Positions 51,745 to 59,476 of a stretch of 64,000 nucleotides of DNA are shown here, piece after piece (the first letter of the stretch is position 1; each line of letters starts with the position of its first letter). The position numbers were made by a program, and so were the translations under genes. The stretch spans positions 124,001 to 188,000 of the forward strand of contig NZ_QKTO01000001.1 of assembly GCF_003234855.1 (NCBI RefSeq), given 5' to 3'. The notes under the pieces were generated by a model. That model ran no database searches. It was not told where the DNA came from and was given only the letters and a program-made list of their open reading frames with translations. This DNA comes from Curtobacterium sp. MCBD17_032. Lineage in GTDB: Bacteria > Actinomycetota > Actinomycetes > Actinomycetales > Microbacteriaceae.

Positions 51745-52596
51745 ATGGCTGAGCTAAGTCGTCCATACCGGCCACAGCTCCCGGCACAGGACTGGGACGC
51801 CATCGCACCATACGTCCATGACGTCGTCGCCAGAGCAGAACCTCTGGTCACGTACAACGCGAGAGAGCTGTACCCCGCAGTTACGCGCCTGACTCACTTT
51901 TCCCGCAGTGAATACGCGCCACTCGACGACGCGTCCGTGTTCGACCCGTACATGGTCAATCGATTCGTGACGCATCACCTCGCCGGCTACAATCGTGCCA
52001 GCCGGAACACCATCCGAGCCCGGCTTCGCCGCGTCTCCGAAGCGCTCCTCGGCGACGATGCGGTCGGGAAGTTCAAGGCCCTCGGGAAAGCGGACGCGGT
52101 CACGCCCTACACGGTCGCCGAACAAGCGACCCTCGAAGGCTGGTCGCGAGCGCAAACGTCCGTCGAACGGCGAACCTCAGCTGCTGCGCTACTGTCTCTC
52201 GGCTTCGGCGCCGGCCTAACCGGGGCGGAAATCATCCGGCAGCGACTCGAGCACGTTGCCGAAGTAGGCGCAGCACTGATCGTTCGAGTCGCTGGCGACA
52301 ACGAACGCGAGGTACCGGTACTCCACGAGTGGGACGCGGGCCTGCACGCACGGCTGCAGTTCATGGACGGCGAAGGATGGGCGTTCCGTACCGACCAGCG
52401 CGGCGGCAACATCAACCTCATCACCGACTTCGTCTCACGCACAGGACCCGAAGTACCGCTGCAGACCCGACGGATGCGAGCGACATGGCTGGTCGGACAC
52501 CTTGAACGAGGCACCCCACTAAAGCTGCTGCTGCGAACCGCCGGGCTGCAATCCGCAGAAGCGCTCGACCGGGTACTGCCGTTCGTTCATGACTGA
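51745..52596 (+). CDS. Degenerate tyrosine-recombinase-like protein (short paralogue)
   Basis: The product has 283 residues. It aligns with the 426-residue product at 53452: PYTVAEQATLEGWSRAQTSV matches PYTAAELAEIESWATARKNA, and GFGAGLTGAEI matches the G-A-G-L-R-x-x-E box of integrases. The first catalytic Arg is Thr159 and the Tyr position is Val277; Arg245 (RATW) is kept. It therefore should not cleave DNA and may be an architectural or target-binding subunit. The C-terminus ends soon after the recombinase fold. Confidence 0.7.
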   Translation: MAELSRPYRPQLPAQDWDAIAPYVHDVVARAEPLVTYNARELYPAVTRLTHFSRSEYAPLDDASVFDPYMVNRFVTHHLAGYNRASRNTIRARLRRVSEALLGDDAVGKFKALGKADAVTPYTVAEQATLEGWSRAQTSVERRTSAAALLSLGFGAGLTGAEIIRQRLEHVAEVGAALIVRVAGDNEREVPVLHEWDAGLHARLQFMDGEGWAFRTDQRGGNINLITDFVSRTGPEVPLQTRRMRATWLVGHLERGTPLKLLLRTAGLQSAEALDRVLPFVHD

Positions 52597-52602
52597 CGGC
52601 CC

Positions 52603-52940
52603 GGGGGACTGCTGCAGGCTCGGTTGACTCCTGAGAGGTAGGGGCATTGGCTCCTGCTGAAAGGATGTGCGCCATGGTGAAGGCGTATCCGGAAGAGTTC
52701 CGCCGTGACGTGATCGCGGTCGCCCGGAAGGGCGAGACGTCAGTGCGGCAGGTCGCGAAGGACTTCGGTGTCTCCGAGTCCTGCCTGGCCCGCTGGCTGC
52801 GCTTGGCGGACCGTGACGACGGCATCGGGGTCGCAGGGGCGCCGTCGCTGAATGCAGCAACACCGCGCAGACGCAACGTCGAGCGCTCGAAACAGTTGAC
52901 CGGAGCATTCCGGGTGGATGTGGCAGTCGTCACTTCGTGA
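52603..52940 (+). mobile_element. IS3-family fragment (orfA end only)
   Basis: Sequence from GGGGACTGCTGCAGG onward matches the orfA side of the IS3 element at 31650-32606, including the leader GGTTGACTCCTGA and the CTCCTGCTG block. It is cut off inside orfA. It splits the space between the two recombinase-like genes. Confidence 0.75.
52674..52940 (+). pseudogene. Truncated IS3 OrfA
   Basis: The first ~50 codons (MVKAYPEEFRRDVIAVARKG, TSVRQVAKDFGVSESCLARW) are nearly identical to the OrfA at 32232-32528. The sequence diverges after LADRDDG, so the leucine zipper is lost. No orfB follows. Confidence 0.8.
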
Positions 52941-53451
52941 CATCTCGGTGAGCCGGCTGATCGCCGATCAACTCAATCTGCCCGGGAGCTATCGGCGCGA
53001 GGATCCCTCTGGTGCTGCCCCCGTTCAGCTCAATGGGACGCTAGCTGGCTCCCCGCGAGAACCCGGGGTAGTTACGAGCAGGAGCCGTTCCTCCGCTCCG
53101 CCGAAGGTTCGGCTGCAGCCGTGAGGCGCGATGGTCGAGCAGTTGAAGTACCGCCTCGGGCTTGCGACACGCCCGGGATGAACAGACGCAAAAGTGGACT
53201 TCCTAGAGGAGTCAGGCGGGGAAGCGCCGCGGACGTTTGATCCGTGATCAGGGGTTTTCCCACGAGAGGGTGCGCATCCCAGACCGCTCCTCGGCGCGAT
53301 CTGACACTCCAGATCCCGGCCGGGAGATAAGGCCGCGCATAGCCCTGGCATGACCGAACGAAACCACACCACCCCTTCCGCTCCCGCAGCTCCTGTAGCA
53401 CACTTTGTTCCTACTAATGACCACGACTCGCCGAGTGTAGGGGAGGCGCTG
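52941..53451. other. Non-coding gap upstream of the transposition operon
   Basis: No gene is recognised. An inverted pair CGAAGGTTCG lies near 53102. The part after 53300 probably carries the promoter of the transposition operon. A second possible start for that operon's first gene (ATG at 53350) falls here. Confidence 0.45.
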
Positions 53452-54732
53452 ATGCAGTACCGCCCCTCCACCGTCGTGCCGCGTGACTGGGACCGTGTGA
53501 AGGACTTCGCACGCCAGGCGGTACTCGACTCCGGCCCGTCGAACGCGACCGTCGGCCTCCGCATGCTTTCCGTCGTCACCCACTACATCCTGTGGGCCGT
53601 CAACGAAGAGCGCGCCCCTCTCAACCGGACCGAACTGTTCCACCCGACGCTGCTCGGCCGCTACATCCGCATGCGGTCCCCGAACAAGCAGGCGAGCCTG
53701 CACAAGACGCTGCACTCGCTGCTGTTCCGAGTCGCCAGTGCCGTCGCTGACGTCGACCACAACCGGAAGAATCGCGGACGCATCAGCCACGGAGTCGTCC
53801 CCTACACGGCGGCAGAATTGGCCGAAATCGAAAGCTGGGCCACCGCACGCAAAAACGCAGTGCACCGCCGCTATGCGAAGACGTTCCTCGCCCTCGCCGG
53901 CGGTGCCGGCCTGCAGTCCGTCGAATGCGCACACGTTCGCGGCCGCGATATCGTCCGCACCGCAACCGGCTACAGCGTCCGCGTCACGGGTCGATACCCG
54001 CGCATCGTCCCAATCCAGACCGAGTGGGCAACGTACATCGACGACGTCATCGACTCATTCGAAGCCGACAGGCACGTCCTTTTCCCCAGCGTGGCTGACG
54101 ACACTCGACCTCGCACACTGACGTGGTTCTGCGTCGGCGAGCACCCCGCCCCGTTCGCGCAGCGACTCCGCGACACGTGGGTGCTCAGCCAGCTGCCGGT
54201 ACTCCCTCTCGGCGTGCTCATGCAGGCCGCCGGCATGCCCGATATTCAGACGCTCCGCCGCTACCTGCCGCGCGTCGCACCGGCCGACTTGACCGACTGG
54301 GACGCGGTACTCCGCCAGCCGTCGGCTCACATGCGTCCCACGGCACTTGACCGCGAGCGGGCCACCTCACACCGGAAGCTGCGTCGTGACATCGAGGGGC
54401 AGAACCGACCACTGGCTCCGCACGACCTCGCGAACACTGCACTGCGCCGTGCAGACGTCGCGCTCCACCTGGACCAGACCGCCGTGCCAGCCGGAAGCGC
54501 GCAGTCATCCGTGCCCAGGACGGCGGAGCACGTCCACACGGAACGCTGCAGTATCGCAGCGCTGGAGGCGGATTGGATGCCAAAGCGATTCCGCGCCGAG
54601 GTTCCGCGAAACAAGCGACGTTCAGCGTCGCGTTACATGCCGGCCGCCGCCCCGGACTCCGCAACGTTCACAGAGCTCCGGGAGCAGCTGCAGGAGCGCC
54701 GCGACAAGCAGGATGGCGGTGACGCCCGATGA
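53452..54732 (+). CDS. Degenerate tyrosine-recombinase-like protein (long paralogue)
   Basis: The product has 426 residues. The ATG at 53452 was chosen for its GGGGAGG site and because similarity to the 51745 product begins there; ATG 53350 would add 34 residues. The N-terminal half is helical like a core-binding domain. The catalytic-like half has GGAGLQSVEC (Gln155 where integrases have Arg), RLRDTWVLSQL (Arg240) and TLRRYLPRV (Tyr271). One essential Arg is missing, so strand cleavage is doubtful. A basic C-terminal tail of about 150 residues is unique to it. It overlaps the transposase gene by four bases (ATGA). Confidence 0.75.
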   Translation: MQYRPSTVVPRDWDRVKDFARQAVLDSGPSNATVGLRMLSVVTHYILWAVNEERAPLNRTELFHPTLLGRYIRMRSPNKQASLHKTLHSLLFRVASAVADVDHNRKNRGRISHGVVPYTAAELAEIESWATARKNAVHRRYAKTFLALAGGAGLQSVECAHVRGRDIVRTATGYSVRVTGRYPRIVPIQTEWATYIDDVIDSFEADRHVLFPSVADDTRPRTLTWFCVGEHPAPFAQRLRDTWVLSQLPVLPLGVLMQAAGMPDIQTLRRYLPRVAPADLTDWDAVLRQPSAHMRPTALDRERATSHRKLRRDIEGQNRPLAPHDLANTALRRADVALHLDQTAVPAGSAQSSVPRTAEHVHTERCSIAALEADWMPKRFRAEVPRNKRRSASRYMPAAAPDSATFTELREQLQERRDKQDGGDAR

Positions 54733-56672
54733 CGATGGAATCGCTGTCCTGGGACGACACTGTCGCCCTTACCCTCGAGGTGCTCGCAGCCTCGACCGAC
54801 GGTGGCCTCACCGACCGGGAAATTGCCGCCGGCGCGGGCTCCATGACGCCCATCGACGCGGACCTTGCACAGACATGGCTGAACCGCCTACTGCAGTCGC
54901 GCGTCCTGCCGGCCCTCGTCGGATGGCGACGGTTCGACCGGGCGGTGGCGGGGAAACGTGCCGGCGGGCCGCAGCCCGACATCTCCGACGCCGTCATCCT
55001 CACCGTCGCGCTCATCCTCGTCATGGAGGAGTCGACCGTCCGTGTCCGCGACATGGAACGGGCGCTGGAACACCGTCTCACCCCCGAGGCACGTGAGGTA
55101 CTCGGCATCGCCCACCTCTACGACAACCCGTTCAAGAACTGGTACTTCCTCGCCCACCGCGCCATCCACCGCATCATCGCGACGTTCGACCCGTACGTGG
55201 CAAACGACGGGTTCCAGCGAACCAAATGGAAGGCGATGACGTTGGAAGAGCGTCAGGCGTGGGAAGCGAACCTCGACGAAGCGTTCGTTGCGCGGATGCG
55301 CGCCCGGGGAGAGTGGTTCATGAACGCTCTCGTCGAGATGTCGATTCGGCAGCAGGCGCCGGAGTTCCGACGCAGGAAGACAGCGTTCACCATCGACCAG
55401 AGCCAGGTGACCGCCGGGGTGCACCAAGCACGGTGGAAGCGGGACAAGGACGGGAACGAAGTGCCGATGCGGAACAAGCTCGACACGACCACTGACAAGG
55501 CCGAAGGACGGCGGGTGCTCGCGCTCGAGGCCGACTGGGCGCCGAAGAAGAAGGGCGCGAAGAAACGCAACGCCGACGACGAGAAGCGTGTATCCCGCGT
55601 CAAGTGGGAACTGTCCTACATGGCGAACATCATCATCGACGTCATCGAGGACCCCGACCTCGACAAGAAGCTGCAGGCACCACAGCTCATCCGCGCCATC
55701 AGCCTCGGCACCCCAAACAAGCGCATCGGCGACCACGCAATCGACCTGCTCGACTCCCTACAAGCGCGCGGGTACGAACTGACCCGATTCTCCTTCGACC
55801 GCGGGTACTCGCAGCTCAAAGACGCCTTCCACGAAGAACTCGTACGTCGACGCATCCCCGTGGTCAAGGACTATGTCGACCGGCAGAAGGGAATCACCAA
55901 TGGGGCGCTCGGCGGCGCAATCATGGTCGAGGGACGCTACGTCTGCCCGTCCACTCCGTTCGACCTGCTCGAGGTAACTAAACGATGGGAAGCCGGTCAG
56001 TTGACCGATGCGGAGTACTGGAAAGAACTCGAGAAGCTCGAGCGCTACGAGCTCAGCGTGCACGAGAAGAAGCCCGACGGCACGCTCCGGCTCAGCTGCC
56101 CCGCTTCCGGTATCTCACCAACGGCGTCCTGCCCGCTGCGGAAGCTTCACCCGAAAGCTGTGCCGGACGATGAAGCAGACCGTGTCCGTATTCAGCGGGC
56201 AAACATCAGCGACCGGCAGAAGGACTACCGGGTGTGCTGCCAGACAAGCGTCACCGTGAAGCCCACCGAGCACGTGCAGCAGCGGCAGATGCTCCGCCAC
56301 AACGGCCGCCAGTGGTTCAAGACCTACCGCTCCGACCGCAGCAGCAGCGAATCCACCAACGACTTGCTGCAACGCGACCACAAGCTCCACGTCACCACGA
56401 ACCGCCCGATGCGTGGACTCGCCGCCCAACAGCTCGCACTCGCACTCCTCGCCGTCCGGTCCAACATGACGCGCATCATCAACTTCGAGAACGCGCTCCG
56501 AGAGCAGCAGCTGCGAGCAGCAGCCGGACGGGCACCCCAGCCGAGGAAGAAGGAAGGCGAGTACCTGCAGCGGTCCCGAGACCGTCGCGGCGAAACCCGT
56601 TACCTCCGAAACCCGCCGCCCCGCGAACTCGTGCCCTACGAGGAGCCCGCGCTGCCGGAACCCCCGGCCTGA
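54729..56672 (+). CDS. DDE-type transposase-like protein
   Basis: The product has 647 residues. A triad fits the RNase-H-fold transposase pattern: Asp223 in AFTIDQSQV, Asp357 in RFSFDRGYSQ, and Glu541 in RSSSESTNDLL (the R-x-x-x-E/K-type helix). Between the last two is a ~180-residue insertion with cysteines (SCPASG, SCPLR, VCCQTS) that could bind zinc. The N-terminal 130 residues are helical, with an HTH-like DGGLTDREIAAGAG. It is translationally coupled to the recombinase-like gene and ends 77 bp from the right inverted repeat. I cannot assign it to a named IS family. Confidence 0.75.
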   Translation: MTMESLSWDDTVALTLEVLAASTDGGLTDREIAAGAGSMTPIDADLAQTWLNRLLQSRVLPALVGWRRFDRAVAGKRAGGPQPDISDAVILTVALILVMEESTVRVRDMERALEHRLTPEAREVLGIAHLYDNPFKNWYFLAHRAIHRIIATFDPYVANDGFQRTKWKAMTLEERQAWEANLDEAFVARMRARGEWFMNALVEMSIRQQAPEFRRRKTAFTIDQSQVTAGVHQARWKRDKDGNEVPMRNKLDTTTDKAEGRRVLALEADWAPKKKGAKKRNADDEKRVSRVKWELSYMANIIIDVIEDPDLDKKLQAPQLIRAISLGTPNKRIGDHAIDLLDSLQARGYELTRFSFDRGYSQLKDAFHEELVRRRIPVVKDYVDRQKGITNGALGGAIMVEGRYVCPSTPFDLLEVTKRWEAGQLTDAEYWKELEKLERYELSVHEKKPDGTLRLSCPASGISPTASCPLRKLHPKAVPDDEADRVRIQRANISDRQKDYRVCCQTSVTVKPTEHVQQRQMLRHNGRQWFKTYRSDRSSSESTNDLLQRDHKLHVTTNRPMRGLAAQQLALALLAVRSNMTRIINFENALREQQLRAAAGRAPQPRKKEGEYLQRSRDRRGETRYLRNPPPRELVPYEEPALPEPPA

Positions 56673-56680
56673 CCCGGACA

Positions 56681-56720
56681 AACAGAAGAGCCCCCGGCAT
56701 CTGCCGGGGGCTCTTCTGTT
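56681..56720. terminator. Strong terminator after the transposase gene
   Basis: Two perfect 19-nt arms (56681-56699 and 56702-56720) surround TC. It would stop transcripts of the transposition operon and also any read-through from the opposing tRNA-Ser gene. Confidence 0.9.
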
Positions 56721-56725
56721 GGGTG

Positions 56726-56759
56726 AGACTTGCAAACGCTGATACCTCAGACTTGCAAA
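56726..56759 (+). repeat. Two 11-bp direct repeats at the right end
   Basis: AGACTTGCAAA occurs at 56726-56736 and 56749-56759, spaced 23 bp start to start. The outer copy is part of the right inverted repeat. Repeated subterminal sites are typical transposase-binding sites. Confidence 0.65.
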
Positions 56760-56765
56760 TGACCC
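56749..56765 (-). repeat. Right terminal inverted repeat of the island
   Basis: On the minus strand it reads inward GGGTCATTTGCAAGTCT, matching the left end at 7468-7484 in 16 of 17 bases. Confidence 0.7.
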
Positions 56766-56773
56766 TGTGGCGG
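56766..56773. repeat. Right target-site duplication TGTGGCGG
   Basis: It is identical to 7459-7466. On the minus strand it is CCGCCACA, containing the discriminator and CCA end of tRNA-Ser. Confidence 0.7.
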
Positions 56774-56857
56774 TACCGGTGGGATTTGAACCCACGGTGG
56801 AGTTGCCCCCACACATGTTTTCGAGACATGCTCCTTAGGCCGCTCGGACACGGTACC
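56768..56857 (-). tRNA. tRNA-Ser(CGA)
   Basis: The gene has 90 nt including an encoded CCA. Acceptor arms GGTACCG/CGGTACC pair with a one-base register shift at the discriminator. The anticodon stem ATGT/ACAT carries loop CTCGAAA, anticodon CGA, reading UCG. A long variable arm (GTGGGGGCAACTCCAC) and the T-arm GTGGGTTCAAATCCCAC confirm a class II serine tRNA. Its 3' end is the island insertion point. Confidence 0.95.
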
Positions 56858-56998
56858 GGGAGAGAGTTTACACGATCCGGGAGGCCCGTCACGCCACCCG
56901 ACGCGCCCCCCGTCCACACGCGGCGGCGTCCGCCGCCTCCTCCCCAGACCTCCGCGCCGGTGACCGCGATCCGAGGCTCCGCGCGTACCGTCTCCGCC

Positions 56999-58081
56999 AT
57001 GAGAACGCGCACCCTCGTCGCCCTGCTGTCCTCCGTCGTCGGCGCGGCCGTCGTCAGCGGAGCCGCCGGCTTCGGCGCGCGGGCGGGCATCCGCGGGCAA
57101 CGGGCAGCGTCCCAGCGGGTGGTCGACATGCTCCCCGTGCACGCCGATTGGTGGCGCGAACGACTGCACCACGACGGCCAGCTCACGTACGTGGCGATCG
57201 GCGACTCCGCCGCGCAGGGGGTCGGCGCGACGGCTCCGGGTCGTGGGTACGTCGGCCTGCTCGCTCGTCGCATCCGACACCGTTCGCGGATGACCGTGCG
57301 GGTCGTGAACCTCAGCGTGTCCGGTGCGACGACCTGGGGGGCGAAGCAGCACCAGCTCCCGAAGCTGCACCAGTACAGCCCGGACGTCTGCACGGTCTCC
57401 ATCGGGGCGAACGACATCGCGGACTTCCATCCGGACAAGTTCGAGCGCAACATCCGGGCGATCTACGGGGCGGTGCCGTCGCACGCCATCGTCGGGGAAC
57501 TGCCGTGCATGTTCGTTCCGGACCGGGAGCGGAAGGTGGCGGTCGCGAACGAAATCATCCACCGGGTGGCGGGCGAGCTCGGTCTGACGGTGGCGCCGCT
57601 GCACACGATCACGAAGCGGGTCGGGATCCGGCGGACGTTCTTCAACACGTACGGGGACCTGTTCCACCCGAACGACCGCGGGTACGAAATCTGGGCGAGC
57701 GCGTTCGAACCGGCGGTCGACGCTCGTGTGGACACCGTCGCGGCGATCCGCCGGTACCTCTCCGCGCGGGAAGCCGAGGAGCTCGGCAGCCAGGCCGGCG
57801 ACGTCGCGCACGCTCGCGCGGAGCAGGACACCGACGACGCCGCGGCACTCGACACGGCGAACCGGCCGAACTCCCTCGAGCGCCTGCGCCAGCGTGTGAC
57901 CGGATCGGTCCCGTTGCCGGGCCGCCACGGCAACGGCGACCCCGTCGACACCAGCACCGGCACCGGAACCGGAACCGGAACCGGGGCCGACACCGGCGAG
58001 GGAGCCGAGGTCGACACCGGCGCCGACACGTTCGTCGGCGACCGCGCCGACGAGCCGACCGATGTCGGCGGAGCGCCCTAA
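56999..58081 (+). CDS. SGNH/GDSL-family hydrolase, probably exported or membrane-anchored
   Basis: The product has 360 residues. A signal-like N-terminal helix (TLVALLSSVVGAAVVSGAAG) is followed by block I YVAIGDSAAQGVGA (Ser nucleophile), block III SIGANDIADF and block V DLFHPNDRGYEIWA (Asp/His). It should be a lipase/esterase or acyl hydrolase at the cell surface. The C-terminal 90 residues are acidic and low in complexity, with a GTGTGTGTGAD run encoded by a hexanucleotide repeat. This is the first core gene past the island. Confidence 0.9.
   Translation: MRTRTLVALLSSVVGAAVVSGAAGFGARAGIRGQRAASQRVVDMLPVHADWWRERLHHDGQLTYVAIGDSAAQGVGATAPGRGYVGLLARRIRHRSRMTVRVVNLSVSGATTWGAKQHQLPKLHQYSPDVCTVSIGANDIADFHPDKFERNIRAIYGAVPSHAIVGELPCMFVPDRERKVAVANEIIHRVAGELGLTVAPLHTITKRVGIRRTFFNTYGDLFHPNDRGYEIWASAFEPAVDARVDTVAAIRRYLSAREAEELGSQAGDVAHARAEQDTDDAAALDTANRPNSLERLRQRVTGSVPLPGRHGNGDPVDTSTGTGTGTGTGADTGEGAEVDTGADTFVGDRADEPTDVGGAP
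57956..57985 (+). repeat. Hexanucleotide microsatellite (ACCGGN)5
   Basis: Five tandem units ACCGGC, ACCGGA (three times) and ACCGGG encode a Gly-Thr repeat in the C-terminal tail of the SGNH hydrolase. Being in multiples of six, length changes keep the frame. Confidence 0.8.
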
Positions 58082-58090
58082 CCTCGTCTC

Positions 58091-59452
58091 ATGGCCCGCC
58101 CCCAGTCCTCGTTCCGCTGCACGGAGTGCGGATGGACCAGCATCAAGTGGGTCGGTCGCTGCGGCGAGTGCCAGTCCTGGGGGACGGTCGAGGACGCCTC
58201 GGCGGCGACCGCCAGCACCCGTGGCACGGCGTCGATCGCCGTCACCGGCAACCGCATCGCACGGCCGATCACGGAGGCCCGTGGCGGCACCGTGCAGCGC
58301 TGGCAGACCGGCATCGGCGAGTTCGACCGCGTGCTCGGCGGCGGGATCGTCCCCGGTGCCGCGGTCCTGCTGAGCGGCGAGCCCGGGGTCGGCAAGTCGA
58401 CACTCCTGCTCGAGGTCGCGTCGCGTGCGGCCTCGATGGGCAAGCGCGTCCTCTACGTCAGCGCCGAGGAGTCCGTCGACCAGGTGCGGCTCCGCGCCGA
58501 GCGCACCGGCGCCATGCACGACGACCTCTTCCTCGCGAGCGAGGTCGACCTCGGCGTCATCCTCGGCCAGATCGAACAGGTGCAGCCGGACCTGCTCATC
58601 GCCGACTCCGTGCAGACGATCTCGTCCGCGTCCGTCGACGGCATCGCCGGTGGCACGTCCCAGGTGCGGGAGGTCGCCTCGACTCTGATCCGAGTGGCGA
58701 AGCAGGCCGCGCTCCCCGTCCTCATCGTCGGGCACGTCACGAAGGACGGCACGATCGCCGGACCCCGGTTGCTCGAGCACCTCGTCGACGTGGTCTGCCA
58801 ATTCGAGGGTGACCGTCAGACCGCGCTCCGGTTCGTCCGCGCGCTGAAGAACCGCTTCGGTCCGACGGACGAGGTCGGCTGCTTCGACATGGCGGGCGAC
58901 GGCATCCACGAGGTGCCCGACCCGAGCGGTCTGTTCATGTCCCGCAACGGCGCCCCGGTGTCCGGCACGTGCATCACGGTCGCGATGGAGGGACGCCGCG
59001 CGCTGCCGGTCGAGATCCAGGCCCTCGTCGTCCCCAGTTCGGCGCCGCAGCCGCGTCGGGTCGTGAACGGGGTGGATGCCTCTCGTGTGGCGATGCTCCT
59101 CGCCGTGCTGGAACGACGGGCCGGCATCAAGCTCTCGGACGCCGACGTCTACGTCTCGACCGTCGGCGGCATGAAGCTCACCGAACCCGGCGCCGACCTC
59201 GCCATCGTGCTGGCACTCGCGAGTGCGGCTCGTGACCGCCCGTACCCGCACACGCTCGCGGCCGTCGGTGAGATCAGCCTCGCCGGCGAGATCCGCATGG
59301 CGACGGGCGCCGAGCAGCGCGCGGCCGAGGCGGGCCGGCTCGGCTTCACGACCGTCCTCGGCGCCGACGCCGAGCACCTCCGCGAGGCCCTGCGGGTCGC
59401 GTTCTCGATGACGAAGTCCCCGCGGGAACGCGAGCTCGACGCAGCGTTCTGA
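58091..59452 (+). CDS. radA: DNA repair protein RadA (Sms)
   Basis: The product has 453 residues, the usual length. Order: N-terminal C4 zinc finger (CTECGWTSIKWVGRCGECQS, 10-29), RecA-like ATPase with Walker A GEPGVGKSTLL (about 97-107), the RadA-specific KNRFGPTDEVG motif, and a C-terminal Lon-like domain (VYVSTVGGMKLTEPGADLAI). It drives branch migration in recombinational repair. It follows the SGNH gene by 9 bp and may share its transcript. Confidence 0.97.
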   Translation: MARPQSSFRCTECGWTSIKWVGRCGECQSWGTVEDASAATASTRGTASIAVTGNRIARPITEARGGTVQRWQTGIGEFDRVLGGGIVPGAAVLLSGEPGVGKSTLLLEVASRAASMGKRVLYVSAEESVDQVRLRAERTGAMHDDLFLASEVDLGVILGQIEQVQPDLLIADSVQTISSASVDGIAGGTSQVREVASTLIRVAKQAALPVLIVGHVTKDGTIAGPRLLEHLVDVVCQFEGDRQTALRFVRALKNRFGPTDEVGCFDMAGDGIHEVPDPSGLFMSRNGAPVSGTCITVAMEGRRALPVEIQALVVPSSAPQPRRVVNGVDASRVAMLLAVLERRAGIKLSDADVYVSTVGGMKLTEPGADLAIVLALASAARDRPYPHTLAAVGEISLAGEIRMATGAEQRAAEAGRLGFTTVLGADAEHLREALRVAFSMTKSPRERELDAAF

Positions 59453-59476
59453 CCCCGCGGGAGCACCACCCCGCCG

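Larger units (their letters stand above)
7468..56765. mobile_element. ~49.3-kb transposon-like island inserted at the 3' end of tRNA-Ser(CGA)
   Basis: The region is bounded by 17-bp inverted repeats (one mismatch) and flanked by an 8-bp direct repeat that forms part of the tRNA 3' end. The right end encodes a DDE-type transposase-like protein and two degenerate tyrosine-recombinase-like proteins. The left end lacks integrase genes. Cargo includes regulators, oxidoreductases, transporters, glycosyltransferases, a helicase and broken genes, whereas both flanks carry ordinary housekeeping genes. The island may be composite, since IS3 remnants and duplicated clusters lie inside. That the whole interval moves as one unit is inference. 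Confidence 0.65.

Noticed and set aside
56680-56860. Classical integrase-type direct att repeat at the tRNA 3' end
   Set aside because: Beyond the 8-bp TGTGGCGG I find no second copy of the tRNA 3' end sequence near 7.4 kb or elsewhere, so a long attL/attR pair is not supported.
56234-58081. A plus-strand frame running through the transposase end, the tRNA and the SGNH gene
   Set aside because: It crosses the tRNA in antisense, giving the familiar WRYRWDLNPR artefact. Only its last 360 codons, from 56999, are the real SGNH gene.
56747-59377. An 876-codon open frame antisense to radA and the SGNH gene
   Set aside because: It is a GC-skew shadow: the plus strand carries clear RadA and SGNH motifs, and the antisense translation is Arg/Asp-rich with no family signature.
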